DNA of 64,000 nt from Alteribacillus sp041949975 (GTDB lineage Bacteria > Bacillota > Bacilli > Bacillales > Marinococcaceae). Location: positions 1 to 64,000 of the forward strand of contig NZ_JBHFQG010000019.1 of assembly GCF_041949975.1 (NCBI RefSeq). The letters are read 5' to 3'. The translations under genes were made by a program, and so were the position numbers. The notes beneath the pieces were generated by a model. That model had not been told where the DNA came from. It did not search any database and worked only from the letters and a program-made list of their open reading frames with translations. Shown here piece after piece: positions 8,503 to 16,656 of the stretch; the first letter of the stretch is position 1, and every line of letters starts with the position of its first letter.

Positions 8503-8591
8503 TACATCGTGTTTATATATTTATTAAGGAGGGTATTGTAAATATGGTGTTTTTTGAAGAGTTTCATATTTGTTGAAAACAATTTAAGATT

Positions 8592-8621
8592 TTGGTAACG
8601 TTAAAAATGGCAGACTTATAA
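8592..8621 (+). promoter_or_regulatory. Candidate sodA promoter
   Basis: TTGGTA (8592-8597) and TTATAA (8616-8621) are separated by 18 bp, about 95 bp before the sodA start. The -10 box lies inside the left arm of the palindrome at 8614-8641. Prediction only. Confidence 0.45.
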
Positions 8622-8641
8622 AACCGATTTGTTTTATAAGT
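8614..8641. promoter_or_regulatory. Palindromic candidate operator upstream of sodA
   Basis: ACTTATAAAAC and GTTTTATAAGT form a perfect 11-bp inverted repeat with a 6-bp spacer, ending 75 bp before sodA and overlapping the likely -10 box. That placement fits a repressor site; the regulator is unknown. It could also fold in the 5' leader RNA. Confidence 0.5.
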
Positions 8642-8716
8642 GTATAGCTTCCATTCAAGAGTTACTCAGCAAGAAAAACACCAAAAAACAAACCTTTTTA
8701 AGGAGGAGATTGGATT

Positions 8717-9328
8717 ATGGCAAACCATCAACTACCCGAATTACCTTACGCACCAAACGCTCTTGAACCACATATCGATGAAGACACAATGAAAATTCAC
8801 CATGGTAAGCATCATAACACTTATGTTACTAAACTTAATGCTGCTCTTGAGGGCCATGATGATTTAGCTGCAAAGGATGTAAATGAACTTATCGGTGATT
8901 TGAATGCACTTCCTGATAGCATTCGCACTGCTGTAAGAAATAATGGAGGCGGTCATTCCAACCACACTCTTTTTTGGCAGATACTAAGCCCTAATGGCGG
9001 TGGTGAGCCTGGTGGGGAACTTGGAGATGCCATCAGCAGTAAATGGGGAAGCTTCGATAAGTTTAAAGAAGAATTTAAAAATACTGCTTTAGGGCGTTTT
9101 GGCTCTGGCTGGGCTTGGCTTGTAGTAAATAATGGAGAACTTGAAATTCAAGATACTCTCAACCAGGATTCACCTATTATGGAAGGGAAAACACCTATTC
9201 TTGGTATTGATGTATGGGAACATGCTTATTACCTTAAATATCAAAACCGTCGTCCTGACTACGTGGATGCGTTCTGGAATGTAGTAAATTGGGACGAAGT
9301 AACAAAGCGTTATAATGAAGCAAAATAA
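8717..9328 (+). CDS. sodA: Superoxide dismutase, Mn/Fe type
   Basis: SodA converts superoxide to oxygen and hydrogen peroxide in the cytoplasm. The 203-residue length is standard. Metal ligands are visible: His28 in MKIHHGKHH, the His of SNHTLFW (about 83), and Asp and His of GIDVWEHAYY (about 165-169). Excellent AAGGAGGAG ribosome site. The position between yqgC and yqgE is that of B. subtilis sodA (MnSOD), and the family motifs favour manganese. It has its own promoter region with a palindrome and a terminator, so it is monocistronic. Confidence 0.97.
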   Translation: MANHQLPELPYAPNALEPHIDEDTMKIHHGKHHNTYVTKLNAALEGHDDLAAKDVNELIGDLNALPDSIRTAVRNNGGGHSNHTLFWQILSPNGGGEPGGELGDAISSKWGSFDKFKEEFKNTALGRFGSGWAWLVVNNGELEIQDTLNQDSPIMEGKTPILGIDVWEHAYYLKYQNRRPDYVDAFWNVVNWDEVTKRYNEAK

Positions 9329-9339
9329 ATATTACGAAC

Positions 9340-9367
9340 AAACCGTCGCTATAGAAGCGGCGGTTTT
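9340..9367 (+). terminator. sodA terminator
   Basis: AACCGTCGC and GCGGCGGTT form a stem with a 7-base loop, followed by TTTT. Confidence 0.85.
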
Positions 9368-9383
9368 TTCATTGTTTTTCGAA

Positions 9384-9538
9384 TTGTGGATAACTATCTC
9401 CCTACTGTTTGATTAGCGTCTAGCTTCAGCGCCCATCCTCTCGGGGTTAAATAACCTCCAGTCATTAAAGGCAAAGAGCGCCTTTATTGCCTGGAGAACA
9501 TTTACCTGTCGAGGCTTGCCAGGGCGCTTGCGCTTTTG
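9384..9538. repeat. Structured intergenic repeat, copy 2
   Basis: Begins TTGTGGATAACTATCTCC and ends GGGCGCTTGCGCTTTT. It closely follows the copy at 14322 over its whole length and the copy at 159 over the core from 9421. An inner stem (9456-9472 with 9480-9496) pairs at 15 of 17 positions. No gene is seen between sodA and yqgE apart from this repeat. Confidence 0.8.
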
Positions 9539-9628
9539 TTCTGACGTGAACCAGTTATATGGTTCCTGTTGACCGTGCATAGCCGTCTTGACTTTGCGAC
9601 ACAATAGGGTCAAGGCGGGTGGGGTACG

Positions 9629-10912
9629 ATGTCTAATTCAATCGCAAAAATATTACTCGGTAATGTCCGTATTACGAAAAATTTATTATTACTTTTAGTC
9701 ATTGGCGGGTTGTATGCTATTTCAATCTCGTTATCAAATACGTTTGTGAATATATATTTGTGGAAGCAATCCGGTGAGGTTTCGGATATTGCACTGTACC
9801 AGCTGGCATCCGTGACAACTCAACCTGTTGCTTTTTTATTGGCTGGATATATTTCAAAACGAGCAGACCGAATTATTGCTCTGCGATTAGGTGTGTTTAT
9901 TTTAACTGGTTTTTATTTAACCGTGTTATTTGCCGGGGAATCAGCAGAGACCATATTATTATTACTGGGAGCCTTACTGGGGATGGGGTTTGGCTTTTAC
10001 TGGCTTGGCTATAATGTATTAACTTTTGAAATAACAGAACCAGACACCCGTGATTTTTTTAATGGATTTGCCGGACTCTTAACATCTTTTGCAGGAATGA
10101 TAGGTCCTTTAAGTGCAGGGGCTGTTATTACATGGCTGCCTGATACACAAGGATATCAGATTATATTTTTTATCTCGTTTTTCTTATTTATTATGGCAGT
10201 ACTTTTAAGTTTAAAAATGAAACACAGACATGCTGAAGGACCATTGCAAATTCAAAAAGCAGCCAATGAAATAAAACGAAATGCAGCATGGCGTAAGATT
10301 CTTTTTTCGCATTTTATTCAAGGATTAAGAGAAGGAATTTTTGTGTTTATTATTGTTCTATGGGTTTTTATGGCGACCAATAGTGAACTTGCCCTGGGCA
10401 GTTATGGATTTGTAACGTCAGCTGTATCATTTGCCGGCTATTTTATAGTTAGCAGGTTTTTAAAGCCTTCCCGGCGAAAAAAAGCGATTTTAATAGGGGG
10501 AGCATTATTATTTGGAGCTGTTTTTCTTATCGTTTTTAATCCAATTTATCCTCTCTTAATGACTTACGGTGTAATTATTTCTGCTGCTTACCCGCTGCTG
10601 CTTGTCCCCTATGTTTCTTTAACCTATGATGTATTAGGAAAAGCGTCAGATGCAGCGGCTCTTCGGATTGAATATTTAATAACAAAAGAATGGTTTATCA
10701 ATGGCGGACGGGTAATGTCTATAGTAGTATTACTTGCAGGTATTTCGTTGTTCGAAGAAAAACAAATTATCCCTGTTTTACTCGTTATTTTTGGTTCCGG
10801 CCACTTTCTGATGTATTTCGTAATTAAAGGCATTGATCTAAGGTTTCTTGAAAATAAAAAAGAGGTGACCAACAACATGCCTGAAAATGGAGGAGGAGAT
10901 TCTCTTACTTGA
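9629..10912 (+). CDS. yqgE: MFS transporter YqgE
   Basis: A 427-residue major facilitator protein with about twelve hydrophobic segments split by a basic loop near residues 190-220 (SLKMKHRHAEG, then KRNAAWRK). It lies between sodA and pbpA as yqgE does in B. subtilis. The substrate is unknown. The start has a GGTGGGG site upstream of ATG. Its last codons overlap a terminator-like hairpin, and pbpA starts 101 bp later. Confidence 0.82.
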   Translation: MSNSIAKILLGNVRITKNLLLLLVIGGLYAISISLSNTFVNIYLWKQSGEVSDIALYQLASVTTQPVAFLLAGYISKRADRIIALRLGVFILTGFYLTVLFAGESAETILLLLGALLGMGFGFYWLGYNVLTFEITEPDTRDFFNGFAGLLTSFAGMIGPLSAGAVITWLPDTQGYQIIFFISFFLFIMAVLLSLKMKHRHAEGPLQIQKAANEIKRNAAWRKILFSHFIQGLREGIFVFIIVLWVFMATNSELALGSYGFVTSAVSFAGYFIVSRFLKPSRRKKAILIGGALLFGAVFLIVFNPIYPLLMTYGVIISAAYPLLLVPYVSLTYDVLGKASDAAALRIEYLITKEWFINGGRVMSIVVLLAGISLFEEKQIIPVLLVIFGSGHFLMYFVIKGIDLRFLENKKEVTNNMPENGGGDSLT

Positions 10913-10930
10913 GATCTTCTTCTCTTTTTT
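10889..10930 (+). terminator. Probable terminator at the end of yqgE
   Basis: A purine-rich arm (GGAGGAGATTCTC) pairs, with several G-T pairs, with GAGATCTTCTTC. TCTCTTTTTTG follows. The hairpin includes the stop codon. Confidence 0.5.
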
Positions 10931-11013
10931 GTTTTTCCAATTATGTGCTAAAATAAAAAAGGCTGCAGTTAAAATTACCAGTACGAAAAGCATACGTTTC
11001 AAAAGGGAGAGGA

Positions 11014-13050
11014 ATGGGTGTGGCAAAAAATAAAGGTGGAAAGAATCGTATTCCTTTCCGTTTAAATTTATTATTCTTTGCTGTATTTATATTATTTTCT
11101 GCACTAATTTTGAGACTCGGTTTCATTCAAATTGTTCAAGGAGATGAGTTTGAGCGAGAACTTGAACAAACCAGCAGTGAAACTGCCAGAATTGATGCAC
11201 CGCGTGGTTTAATGTATGACCGAAATGGAGAACTAGTTGTTGATAATGAACTTGTACTGTCTCTCACATATACAAACAAACAAAATGTTTCGGACGATGA
11301 TCGAATTCATATTGCAACAGAATTGAGTAAGCTTATTGAAGTAGATGAGGATGAGTTGGAAAACCTGCCGGAAAGAGATCAAAAAGATTATTGGCTGGTC
11401 ACACATCCCGAGGAAGCTAATAACCTGCTTACTCAAGAAGATAGAAATAGTATTGAAGATGATGATGAACTGTACGAGCTGCAGTTAAACCGAATTACAG
11501 AAGATCAATTAGATGAGCTGGATGAAGAAAGAGAAATTATTGCCATTTGGAGAGAAATGACGAGCGGGTACTATAATTCTCCACAGCGCATTAAAAAAGG
11601 ACTATCCAGAGATGAAGCACATAGCATAAGTGAGCGCCTGGATGATTTACCTGGGGTCGATATTTTACGAGACGCAAATCGAGAATATTTGTACGAAGAT
11701 GCTTTCCCTCGCTTTTTTGGACGCACAGGACCTATTCCGCGTGAAAATTTAGATGAATATTTAGCCAAAGGTTATGACAGATCTGATGAGGTTGGAACCA
11801 GTTTTCTTGAAGAGCATTATGAAGATGCTATGCGAGGTATTAAAGGTGAAATCTCCAATGACAGTAAATCGAATGATTCTGGGGAAGAAAGCAACGGCAG
11901 TCGAGGAAATGATTTAGTTCTTTCTGTTGACATGGCGCTGCAGCAAGAAGTTGAAACAATCATTGATGAAGAAGTAGACAGTTCACCAGGGAGCTTTATT
12001 AATAATAAAGAAGCCTATGTGGTTATGATGGAACCGCAAACAGGGGAGATACTTTCAGTATCAGGGTATGCTGATCATTTGGGCACAGTATCCAGCTCAT
12101 TTGAAATGGGTTCTACAGTTAAGCCTGCTACTGTAATGTTAGGCTTACAAACAGGGGTAATAAACGAAAACACTATTGTAGAGGACCGCACCTTAAATAT
12201 ACCATATACACCGCCAATAAGCTCTGTTTCCAATTTGGGCCCTGTCAATTATTTAACAGCGCTTGAGCGATCTTCAAACGTTTTTATGGCCCATATCGCA
12301 ATGGAATTAGCTGGTTATAATTATGGTGTGAGCCAAAGCTGGAACACCACTCAATATAACGAAGCTTATGACACGTTTCGATACTATTTTGACCAGTTTG
12401 GATTAGGTTCAGAAACACGTGTAGATCTGCCATCCGAGTCTACGGGAATAAACGGTGGGAATACCAATCCAGGTAATCTATTATATCTTAGTTTTGGGCA
12501 GTTTGATACGTATACGCCTATGCAGCTTGCTCAATATGTCTCAACCATTGCTAATGACGGGTATCGTATGAAACCGCAATTTGTCAAACAAATACGGGAA
12601 GCTAGTGCTGATAAATCAAAACTGGGAGCTGTACGTAAGCAGTTTGAGCCAACTGTACTTAATCGAGTTGATATTGACAGCAGGTATATCAATATGGCTC
12701 AGCAAGGAATGTGGAGAGTAACAAATGGCAACAGAGGTACTGCTCGTTCTTATTTCAATAACACTGATTATACGGCTGCTGGGAAAACAGGGACAGCAGA
12801 AATACGTATTCGACAGGAAGGTTCCGGCCGGTTAGTAGATGGAAATAACCAGGCATTTATTGGCTATGCGCCTTATGATGATCCGGAAGTGGCTATAGCA
12901 GTTATTGTACCGTATGTTTATAAAGATTCGGCCGGCGGAACAAGCGGTATTGCTAATACTATTGCCAGAAGATCATTAGATGCGTATTTTGATTTGAAAG
13001 AAGATAGACCTGACATAGAACCAAGTGACATGGAAGAAGAGATGGAGTAA
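11014..13050 (+). CDS. pbpA: Class B penicillin-binding protein PbpA (PBP2a, transpeptidase)
   Basis: PbpA crosslinks peptidoglycan during side-wall elongation and rod-shape maintenance. The 678-residue protein has an N-terminal membrane anchor (about 14-36), a dimerisation/pedestal region (about 50-290), and the transpeptidase domain with STVK (active Ser367), the SSN motif near 420 and KTGT at 591-594. Long Asp/Glu-rich stretches in the extracellular pedestal make it unusually acidic, as in salt-adapted bacilli (inference). The start lies after GGGAGAGG; a GTG six bases further on is an alternative. A bidirectional terminator follows. Confidence 0.94.
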   Translation: MGVAKNKGGKNRIPFRLNLLFFAVFILFSALILRLGFIQIVQGDEFERELEQTSSETARIDAPRGLMYDRNGELVVDNELVLSLTYTNKQNVSDDDRIHIATELSKLIEVDEDELENLPERDQKDYWLVTHPEEANNLLTQEDRNSIEDDDELYELQLNRITEDQLDELDEEREIIAIWREMTSGYYNSPQRIKKGLSRDEAHSISERLDDLPGVDILRDANREYLYEDAFPRFFGRTGPIPRENLDEYLAKGYDRSDEVGTSFLEEHYEDAMRGIKGEISNDSKSNDSGEESNGSRGNDLVLSVDMALQQEVETIIDEEVDSSPGSFINNKEAYVVMMEPQTGEILSVSGYADHLGTVSSSFEMGSTVKPATVMLGLQTGVINENTIVEDRTLNIPYTPPISSVSNLGPVNYLTALERSSNVFMAHIAMELAGYNYGVSQSWNTTQYNEAYDTFRYYFDQFGLGSETRVDLPSESTGINGGNTNPGNLLYLSFGQFDTYTPMQLAQYVSTIANDGYRMKPQFVKQIREASADKSKLGAVRKQFEPTVLNRVDIDSRYINMAQQGMWRVTNGNRGTARSYFNNTDYTAAGKTGTAEIRIRQEGSGRLVDGNNQAFIGYAPYDDPEVAIAVIVPYVYKDSAGGTSGIANTIARRSLDAYFDLKEDRPDIEPSDMEEEME

Positions 13051-13054
13051 TAAA

Positions 13055-13094
13055 AAAGGCTGATGGCATTGTAACAAACATACCATCAGCCTTT
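13055..13094. terminator. Bidirectional terminator between pbpA and the convergent gene
   Basis: AAAGGCTGATGG pairs with CCATCAGCCTTT around a 16-base loop, with A/T runs on both outer sides. Confidence 0.9.
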
Positions 13095-13099
13095 CTTAT

Positions 13100-13579
13100 C
13101 TATTTAGTTATATCGTTGATCATTTCCTCTTCAGCCATATCACTATTTAATTGATAGAAACCTGCTTGTATGCTGGTAGCTGCTCCGCTTTTGTTCATTT
13201 CTTTTTCAAATGAAGAAATATCTTCGATCATATTAAGCTGGTGCAGAAGTGATGCGACATCACGACTGCTCATTCCTTTTTCTATATGTAAAACAGCATT
13301 TACAGCAGCAGCTGAAGCTTCTTTATTTTCATTATTTTTATCATCTGAAGCAGCGTTTTGCTTTAGTTCTTGGACCTCTTCACTATTTAAAACGGTAAAC
13401 CCCTTTTCCTCTAGAAAAGAAATAATTTTTTCCTCTTCCAGCTCTTGTATGTCAGGCGGCCTTTGATTGGGTTTAACAGGTTTTGCTAAAGAATCTGGGT
13501 AAAAGAAATAATAAATTGAAACAAAACAAGCAGCAGTAAACCAACCGGCAGCAAAAATTTGAAGCCCTTTTCTAATCAT
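13100..13579 (-). CDS. Membrane-anchored protein with MltG-type N-terminal module
   Basis: A 159-residue protein with one N-terminal membrane segment (about 7-26), a charged low-complexity linker (about 40-90), and a C-terminal module VLHIEKGMSSRDVASLLHQL that resembles the LysM-like region found before the catalytic domain of MltG/YceG transglycosylases. The catalytic Glu domain is absent, so enzymatic activity is not expected. It may bind the wall. It follows the 108-residue gene with 12 bp between them, so the two probably form an operon; the location parallels B. subtilis yqzC/yqzD, but I cannot confirm homology. Confidence 0.6.
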   Translation of the reverse strand: MIRKGLQIFAAGWFTAACFVSIYYFFYPDSLAKPVKPNQRPPDIQELEEEKIISFLEEKGFTVLNSEEVQELKQNAASDDKNNENKEASAAAVNAVLHIEKGMSSRDVASLLHQLNMIEDISSFEKEMNKSGAATSIQAGFYQLNSDMAEEEMINDITK

Positions 13580-13591
13580 TATTCTTCCTCC

Positions 13592-13918
13592 TTATTGCAG
13601 CCTGGCCAGTAAGTATTTTACTTCATCGTCTTTTAATTGCATAGCAGCTGCGATCTCATCGACACTCATGTTTTGCTGTAAATAATCGTAAGCTTCATTC
13701 GCAAGTTCTTTATTTGTTTTTGGACGGTAGGCTGGGCTGACTGTAAGCAATTCTTCTTCTAACATTTGAAGTCTCTTCTTTATGTGATAAACTTCCCCCA
13801 TCATGCTTAGTGACATTTGTTCTACTTCATCCTTTGTTGCATTTTTTTCTTTCACAAATAAAGATAAACTAAATAAAAGTAGGCCGATTATTGGCAAAAA
13901 AATAATGAACCATTCCAT
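13592..13918 (-). CDS. Small single-span membrane protein with a helical C-terminus
   Basis: 108 residues: a hydrophobic segment (about 3-22), a coiled-coil-like stretch (about 25-60), and NKELANEAYDYLQQNMSVDE leading to a small helix-turn-helix-like end (AAAMQLKDDEVKYLLARL). I chose the ATG at 13918 because CCGGAGGAAAC lies just before it; an upstream extension has no ribosome site. First gene of a probable two-gene operon with the MltG-module protein. Function unknown. Confidence 0.65.
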   Translation of the reverse strand: MEWFIIFLPIIGLLLFSLSLFVKEKNATKDEVEQMSLSMMGEVYHIKKRLQMLEEELLTVSPAYRPKTNKELANEAYDYLQQNMSVDEIAAAMQLKDDEVKYLLARLQ

Positions 13919-14113
13919 TATGTTTCCTCCGGTGTGTAAATTATTTAGAAATAACATCCAAGTTTTTCTAACGTTATTATACATGCTCCATAAAAAAAGG
14001 AGAATGGTTTTCATGAAAGAAGTAGATATTACAATTACAACTTGATAGCTCGGCGTGTATTTGCTATTATTGAAAAGTATGAACAAAGATGAATAAGGGG
14101 GAGGGAATCCGTC

Positions 14114-14263
14114 ATGCGTGTACAAGTAACATTGGCTTGCACAGAATCAGGTGACCGTAATTATATTACGTCAAAGAACAAACGTAAAAACCCAGAGCGC
14201 ATTGAACTAAGAAAATTTAGTCCGCGATTGAACAAATACACTTTGCATCGCGAAACAAAATAA
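14114..14263 (+). CDS. rpmG: 50S ribosomal protein L33
   Basis: The 49-residue product MRVQVTLACTESGDRNYITS... is L33 of the large ribosomal subunit. It keeps only one of the four zinc-ribbon cysteines (Cys9), so it is the zinc-independent (C-minus) form. Bacilli often keep separate zinc-dependent and zinc-independent L33 copies and switch between them under zinc limitation. A GGGGGAGGG site precedes ATG and a terminator follows directly. The place in the yqg region matches an rpmG gene in B. subtilis. Confidence 0.93.
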   Translation: MRVQVTLACTESGDRNYITSKNKRKNPERIELRKFSPRLNKYTLHRETK

Positions 14264-14292
14264 GCAGGTGGAGGATGCTCCTCTGCTTTTTT
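14264..14292 (+). terminator. rpmG terminator
   Basis: GCAG-GT-GGAG-GATG-CTCC-T-CTGC stem directly after the stop, followed by seven Ts. Confidence 0.85.
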
Positions 14293-14321
14293 TATTGTTT
14301 AGGAAATTATGTTTTTACAAG

Positions 14322-14478
14322 TTGTGGATAACTATCTCCATATTGTTTGATCCGCGTCTAGCTTCAGCGCCCAGCCTCTCGGGGTTAAATAACCTCCAGT
14401 CATGAAAGGCAAAGAGCGCCTTTCATGACTGGAGAACATTTACCTGTCGAGGCTGATCAGGGCGCTTGCGCTTTTGTT
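14322..14478. repeat. Structured intergenic repeat, copy 3
   Basis: Same layout as 9384-9538. The inner stem is perfect here: 14394-14410 (CTCCAGTCATGAAAGGC) with 14418-14434, a 17-bp inverted repeat with a 7-base loop. The outer ends AGCGCCC/GGGCGCT can pair. It fills the gap between rpmG and yqgN; no gene is seen in it. Confidence 0.82.
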
Positions 14479-14558
14479 CTTATATTGGAAGAAATTTTAA
14501 GTACACTTGACGGCCGGCCACATTATTTTATAAAAAATGTTCTCTAAGGAGTAACATC

Positions 14559-15119
14559 ATGAGACATAAAAGAGATTTTCGATTACATACTAGAAATGAA
14601 TTTGAAAGACTATCACATCGTGTTATACAGACAAAAAGCCATTTGGTGTATAGGCAGTTGTTTAATTGGAGTATGTGGAAAAATGCATCAACCGTGGCCC
14701 TCACAATGGCTGCCAAAAATGAGATTGATACAAAACCAATAATTGAAAAAGGATGGGAAGAAAATAAATCAATAGCCGTACCTAAAGTCATTCCAAATGA
14801 ACGAGCTTTAGATTTTTACAACATAACCTCTTTTGATCAAACGAAAGTAGACTTTGCAGGAATTTTCGAGCCTGATCCATTATTAACTACTCATGTTAAA
14901 AAGAATCATTTTGATTTAATTATTGTGCCGGGTTTGGCTTTTGATAAACAAAAGTTTCGAATTGGCTTTGGCGGAGGGTACTATGATCGTTTTTTAGAGG
15001 GATTAAAGATAACAACATGCTCTTTAGTGCTGGACTTTCAGTTACATGACCATATTCCTCGTGAAGAGCATGACATACCACTAACTGCATTGGTAACCGA
15101 AACTGGTATTATAAGTTAA
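14559..15119 (+). CDS. yqgN: 5-formyltetrahydrofolate cyclo-ligase
   Basis: This enzyme (MTHFS) uses ATP to convert 5-formyl-THF to 5,10-methenyl-THF, returning the stored folate to one-carbon metabolism. The 186-residue length is typical. The family signature is present: an N-terminal basic helix, LIIVPGLAFD about 127-136, and the ATP-binding FRIGFGGGYYDRFL about 140-153. TAAGGAG ribosome site. It occupies the position of B. subtilis yqgN. A decayed ldh follows. Confidence 0.93.
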   Translation: MRHKRDFRLHTRNEFERLSHRVIQTKSHLVYRQLFNWSMWKNASTVALTMAAKNEIDTKPIIEKGWEENKSIAVPKVIPNERALDFYNITSFDQTKVDFAGIFEPDPLLTTHVKKNHFDLIIVPGLAFDKQKFRIGFGGGYYDRFLEGLKITTCSLVLDFQLHDHIPREEHDIPLTALVTETGIIS

Positions 15120-15214
15120 ATAACAAAATTGTCATGAAAACCCTGCTTTTTTCTGATCATAAAGTTTGTGAAATAATGTACAATTTATTTATGAGGAGAA
15201 TGGGGAGGGGTAAC

Positions 15215-15484
15215 GTGGAAAACAATGCAAAAACAACTAGAATTGTAATTATTGGTACGGGAGCTGTCGGCTCTAGTTTTGCATAGATGCTGCTTATCAT
15301 ATTATTGAACGAAAAGGATCTATTTATTACGGTATTGCTATGGGTCTGGTTCGTTCCTGGTGTAGTTAACAATAAAGGAGTACGGGAAGTGATAGAGCTT
15401 GATTTAACGAAAGAAGAAAAGGACAAGCTCGCAAATTCGGCTAATGCCTTAAGAAAAACTTCTCAACGAGTATTGGATATTTAA
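15215..15484 (+). pseudogene. ldh: L-lactate dehydrogenase relic
   Basis: Three fragments of an LDH remain in order. A GTG start gives NNAKTTRIVIIGTGAVGSSFA (NAD-binding N-terminus) ending at TAG (15284). Then, in another frame, DAAYHIIERKGSIYYGIAMG follows, which lies near residue 225 of an intact enzyme. Finally NNKGVREVIELDLTKEEKDK, with the C-terminal helix, runs to the stop at 15484. At least two internal deletions have removed most of the protein, including the substrate Arg and catalytic His region. It cannot be functional. A GGGGAGGGG site still precedes the start. Confidence 0.88.
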
Positions 15485-15550
15485 AACTCATTTTTATCAG
15501 TATAATACAGTTCAAAACTGCAAAATATACAGGTAAAAAGAGGGCGAGTC

Positions 15551-15736
15551 ATGTTTAGAAACTGGAAAGTAATGATAATGGTATTTGTCATTGTATTTGT
15601 GTTTATGCAATTCAGAGGACGATTTTTTCATTTCTTTTTATTAAACCGTCCTTTACGGAGGGTGGCTATTACAATGGCTTTACGTATTCCTCTATTGCGA
15701 AAGTATATGCTCACACCATTTTCTTCTCACATGTAA
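15551..15736 (+). CDS. Small membrane protein, YqgO-like
   Basis: 61 residues with one N-terminal hydrophobic helix (about 7-20) and a basic amphipathic tail (LLNRPLRRVAITMALRIPLL). Position between yqgN and the gluP region and size fit B. subtilis YqgO, but the match is by place and general character only. GAGGGCG precedes ATG and a terminator follows. Function unknown. Confidence 0.6.
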   Translation: MFRNWKVMIMVFVIVFVFMQFRGRFFHFFLLNRPLRRVAITMALRIPLLRKYMLTPFSSHM

Positions 15737-15756
15737 TAGTAAAACATCAGTTTAGA

Positions 15757-15795
15757 AAAAAGGTCACCGTCAGGATAAGACAGGGGCCTTTTTTT
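15757..15795 (+). terminator. Terminator after the yqgO-like gene
   Basis: AAAAGGTC...GTC pairs, with a few mismatches, with GACAGGGGCCTTTT, followed by a T-run. Confidence 0.65.
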
Positions 15796-15897
15796 CTCCT
15801 TTTTAATAACAAAAGTGAAATGAGTAATGTCAATTCGGGTAAATCATTCGATATGGAGAAAGTGGGTTGCTATAATATGGGTTATGGGGGAGTAAGG

Positions 15898-16650
15898 ATG
15901 CGCTGGAATACTATTTGTTTTGATTTGGATAATACATTATTTAGTCATGAAGAAGCATTTGAACATGCTATCATGCATACGTTTGAAGAGACATTAAAAG
16001 AATTAAATAAAAGTTATGACAATCTGCCGCCTATAAATATAAAAGAATGGTTTCGCACTTTTAAATATAATTGTGATTATTATTGGGGTGATTTTGAAAA
16101 CAATAAAATGACCCATGAAGAATACCGGAAAATTCGATTTAATAAAACGATGGAAGCGTTTGGACTTCCTGTAGGTCCAAAAAGTGCAAAACAATTTCAT
16201 GATCAGTATGAAGAAGTAGTGGTAGGTTACAGTGTACCTTTTAAAGGACTTCATGAACTGCTAAGTACGTTAAATAAGACAGAAATTAAACTTGGTATTA
16301 TAACAAATGGGAAAAAGGAAACTCAAGAGCGTAAAGTGATGCAGTTAGAAATCGAAAAGTATATTCCATTAGAGCACGTCATTGTATCTGAAGACGCGGG
16401 TGCCGAAAAGCCTGAACAGGAAATTTTTGATCACGCCTTAGAAAAAATAAATGGTGAAAAGTATAAGGCATTGTTTATAGGAGATTCATGGGAGCTTGAT
16501 GTCCAGGGAGCAATTTCTGCAAAATGGGATGCTATTTTTTTAAATACCCGCCACGAAAAAAGAACCGACGGTTATGAACCACTTACAGAGCATTTCACAC
16601 TAAGTGAAACCGCTCAATTTCTTTACCGGTCGCTCCATTTGAAAGGATGA
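15898..16650 (+). CDS. HAD-superfamily hydrolase (YjjG-like)
   Basis: A 250-residue haloacid dehalogenase-type phosphatase with the nucleophile motif FDLDNT (Asp9, Asp11), ITNGKKETQ as motif II, the Lys of EDAGAEKPEQ as motif III, and the Mg-binding FIGDSWELDVQGA as motif IV. A helical cap lies between motifs I and II. The sequence is closest in style to the YjjG/YfnB group that dephosphorylates nucleotides, but the substrate cannot be read from the sequence. I chose the ATG at 15898 because GGGGGAG lies before it and the motif starts at residue 8; an earlier in-frame start at 15820 is less likely. gluP starts 6 bp downstream. Confidence 0.85.
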   Translation: MRWNTICFDLDNTLFSHEEAFEHAIMHTFEETLKELNKSYDNLPPINIKEWFRTFKYNCDYYWGDFENNKMTHEEYRKIRFNKTMEAFGLPVGPKSAKQFHDQYEEVVVGYSVPFKGLHELLSTLNKTEIKLGIITNGKKETQERKVMQLEIEKYIPLEHVIVSEDAGAEKPEQEIFDHALEKINGEKYKALFIGDSWELDVQGAISAKWDAIFLNTRHEKRTDGYEPLTEHFTLSETAQFLYRSLHLKG

Positions 16651-16656
16651 CATTTT

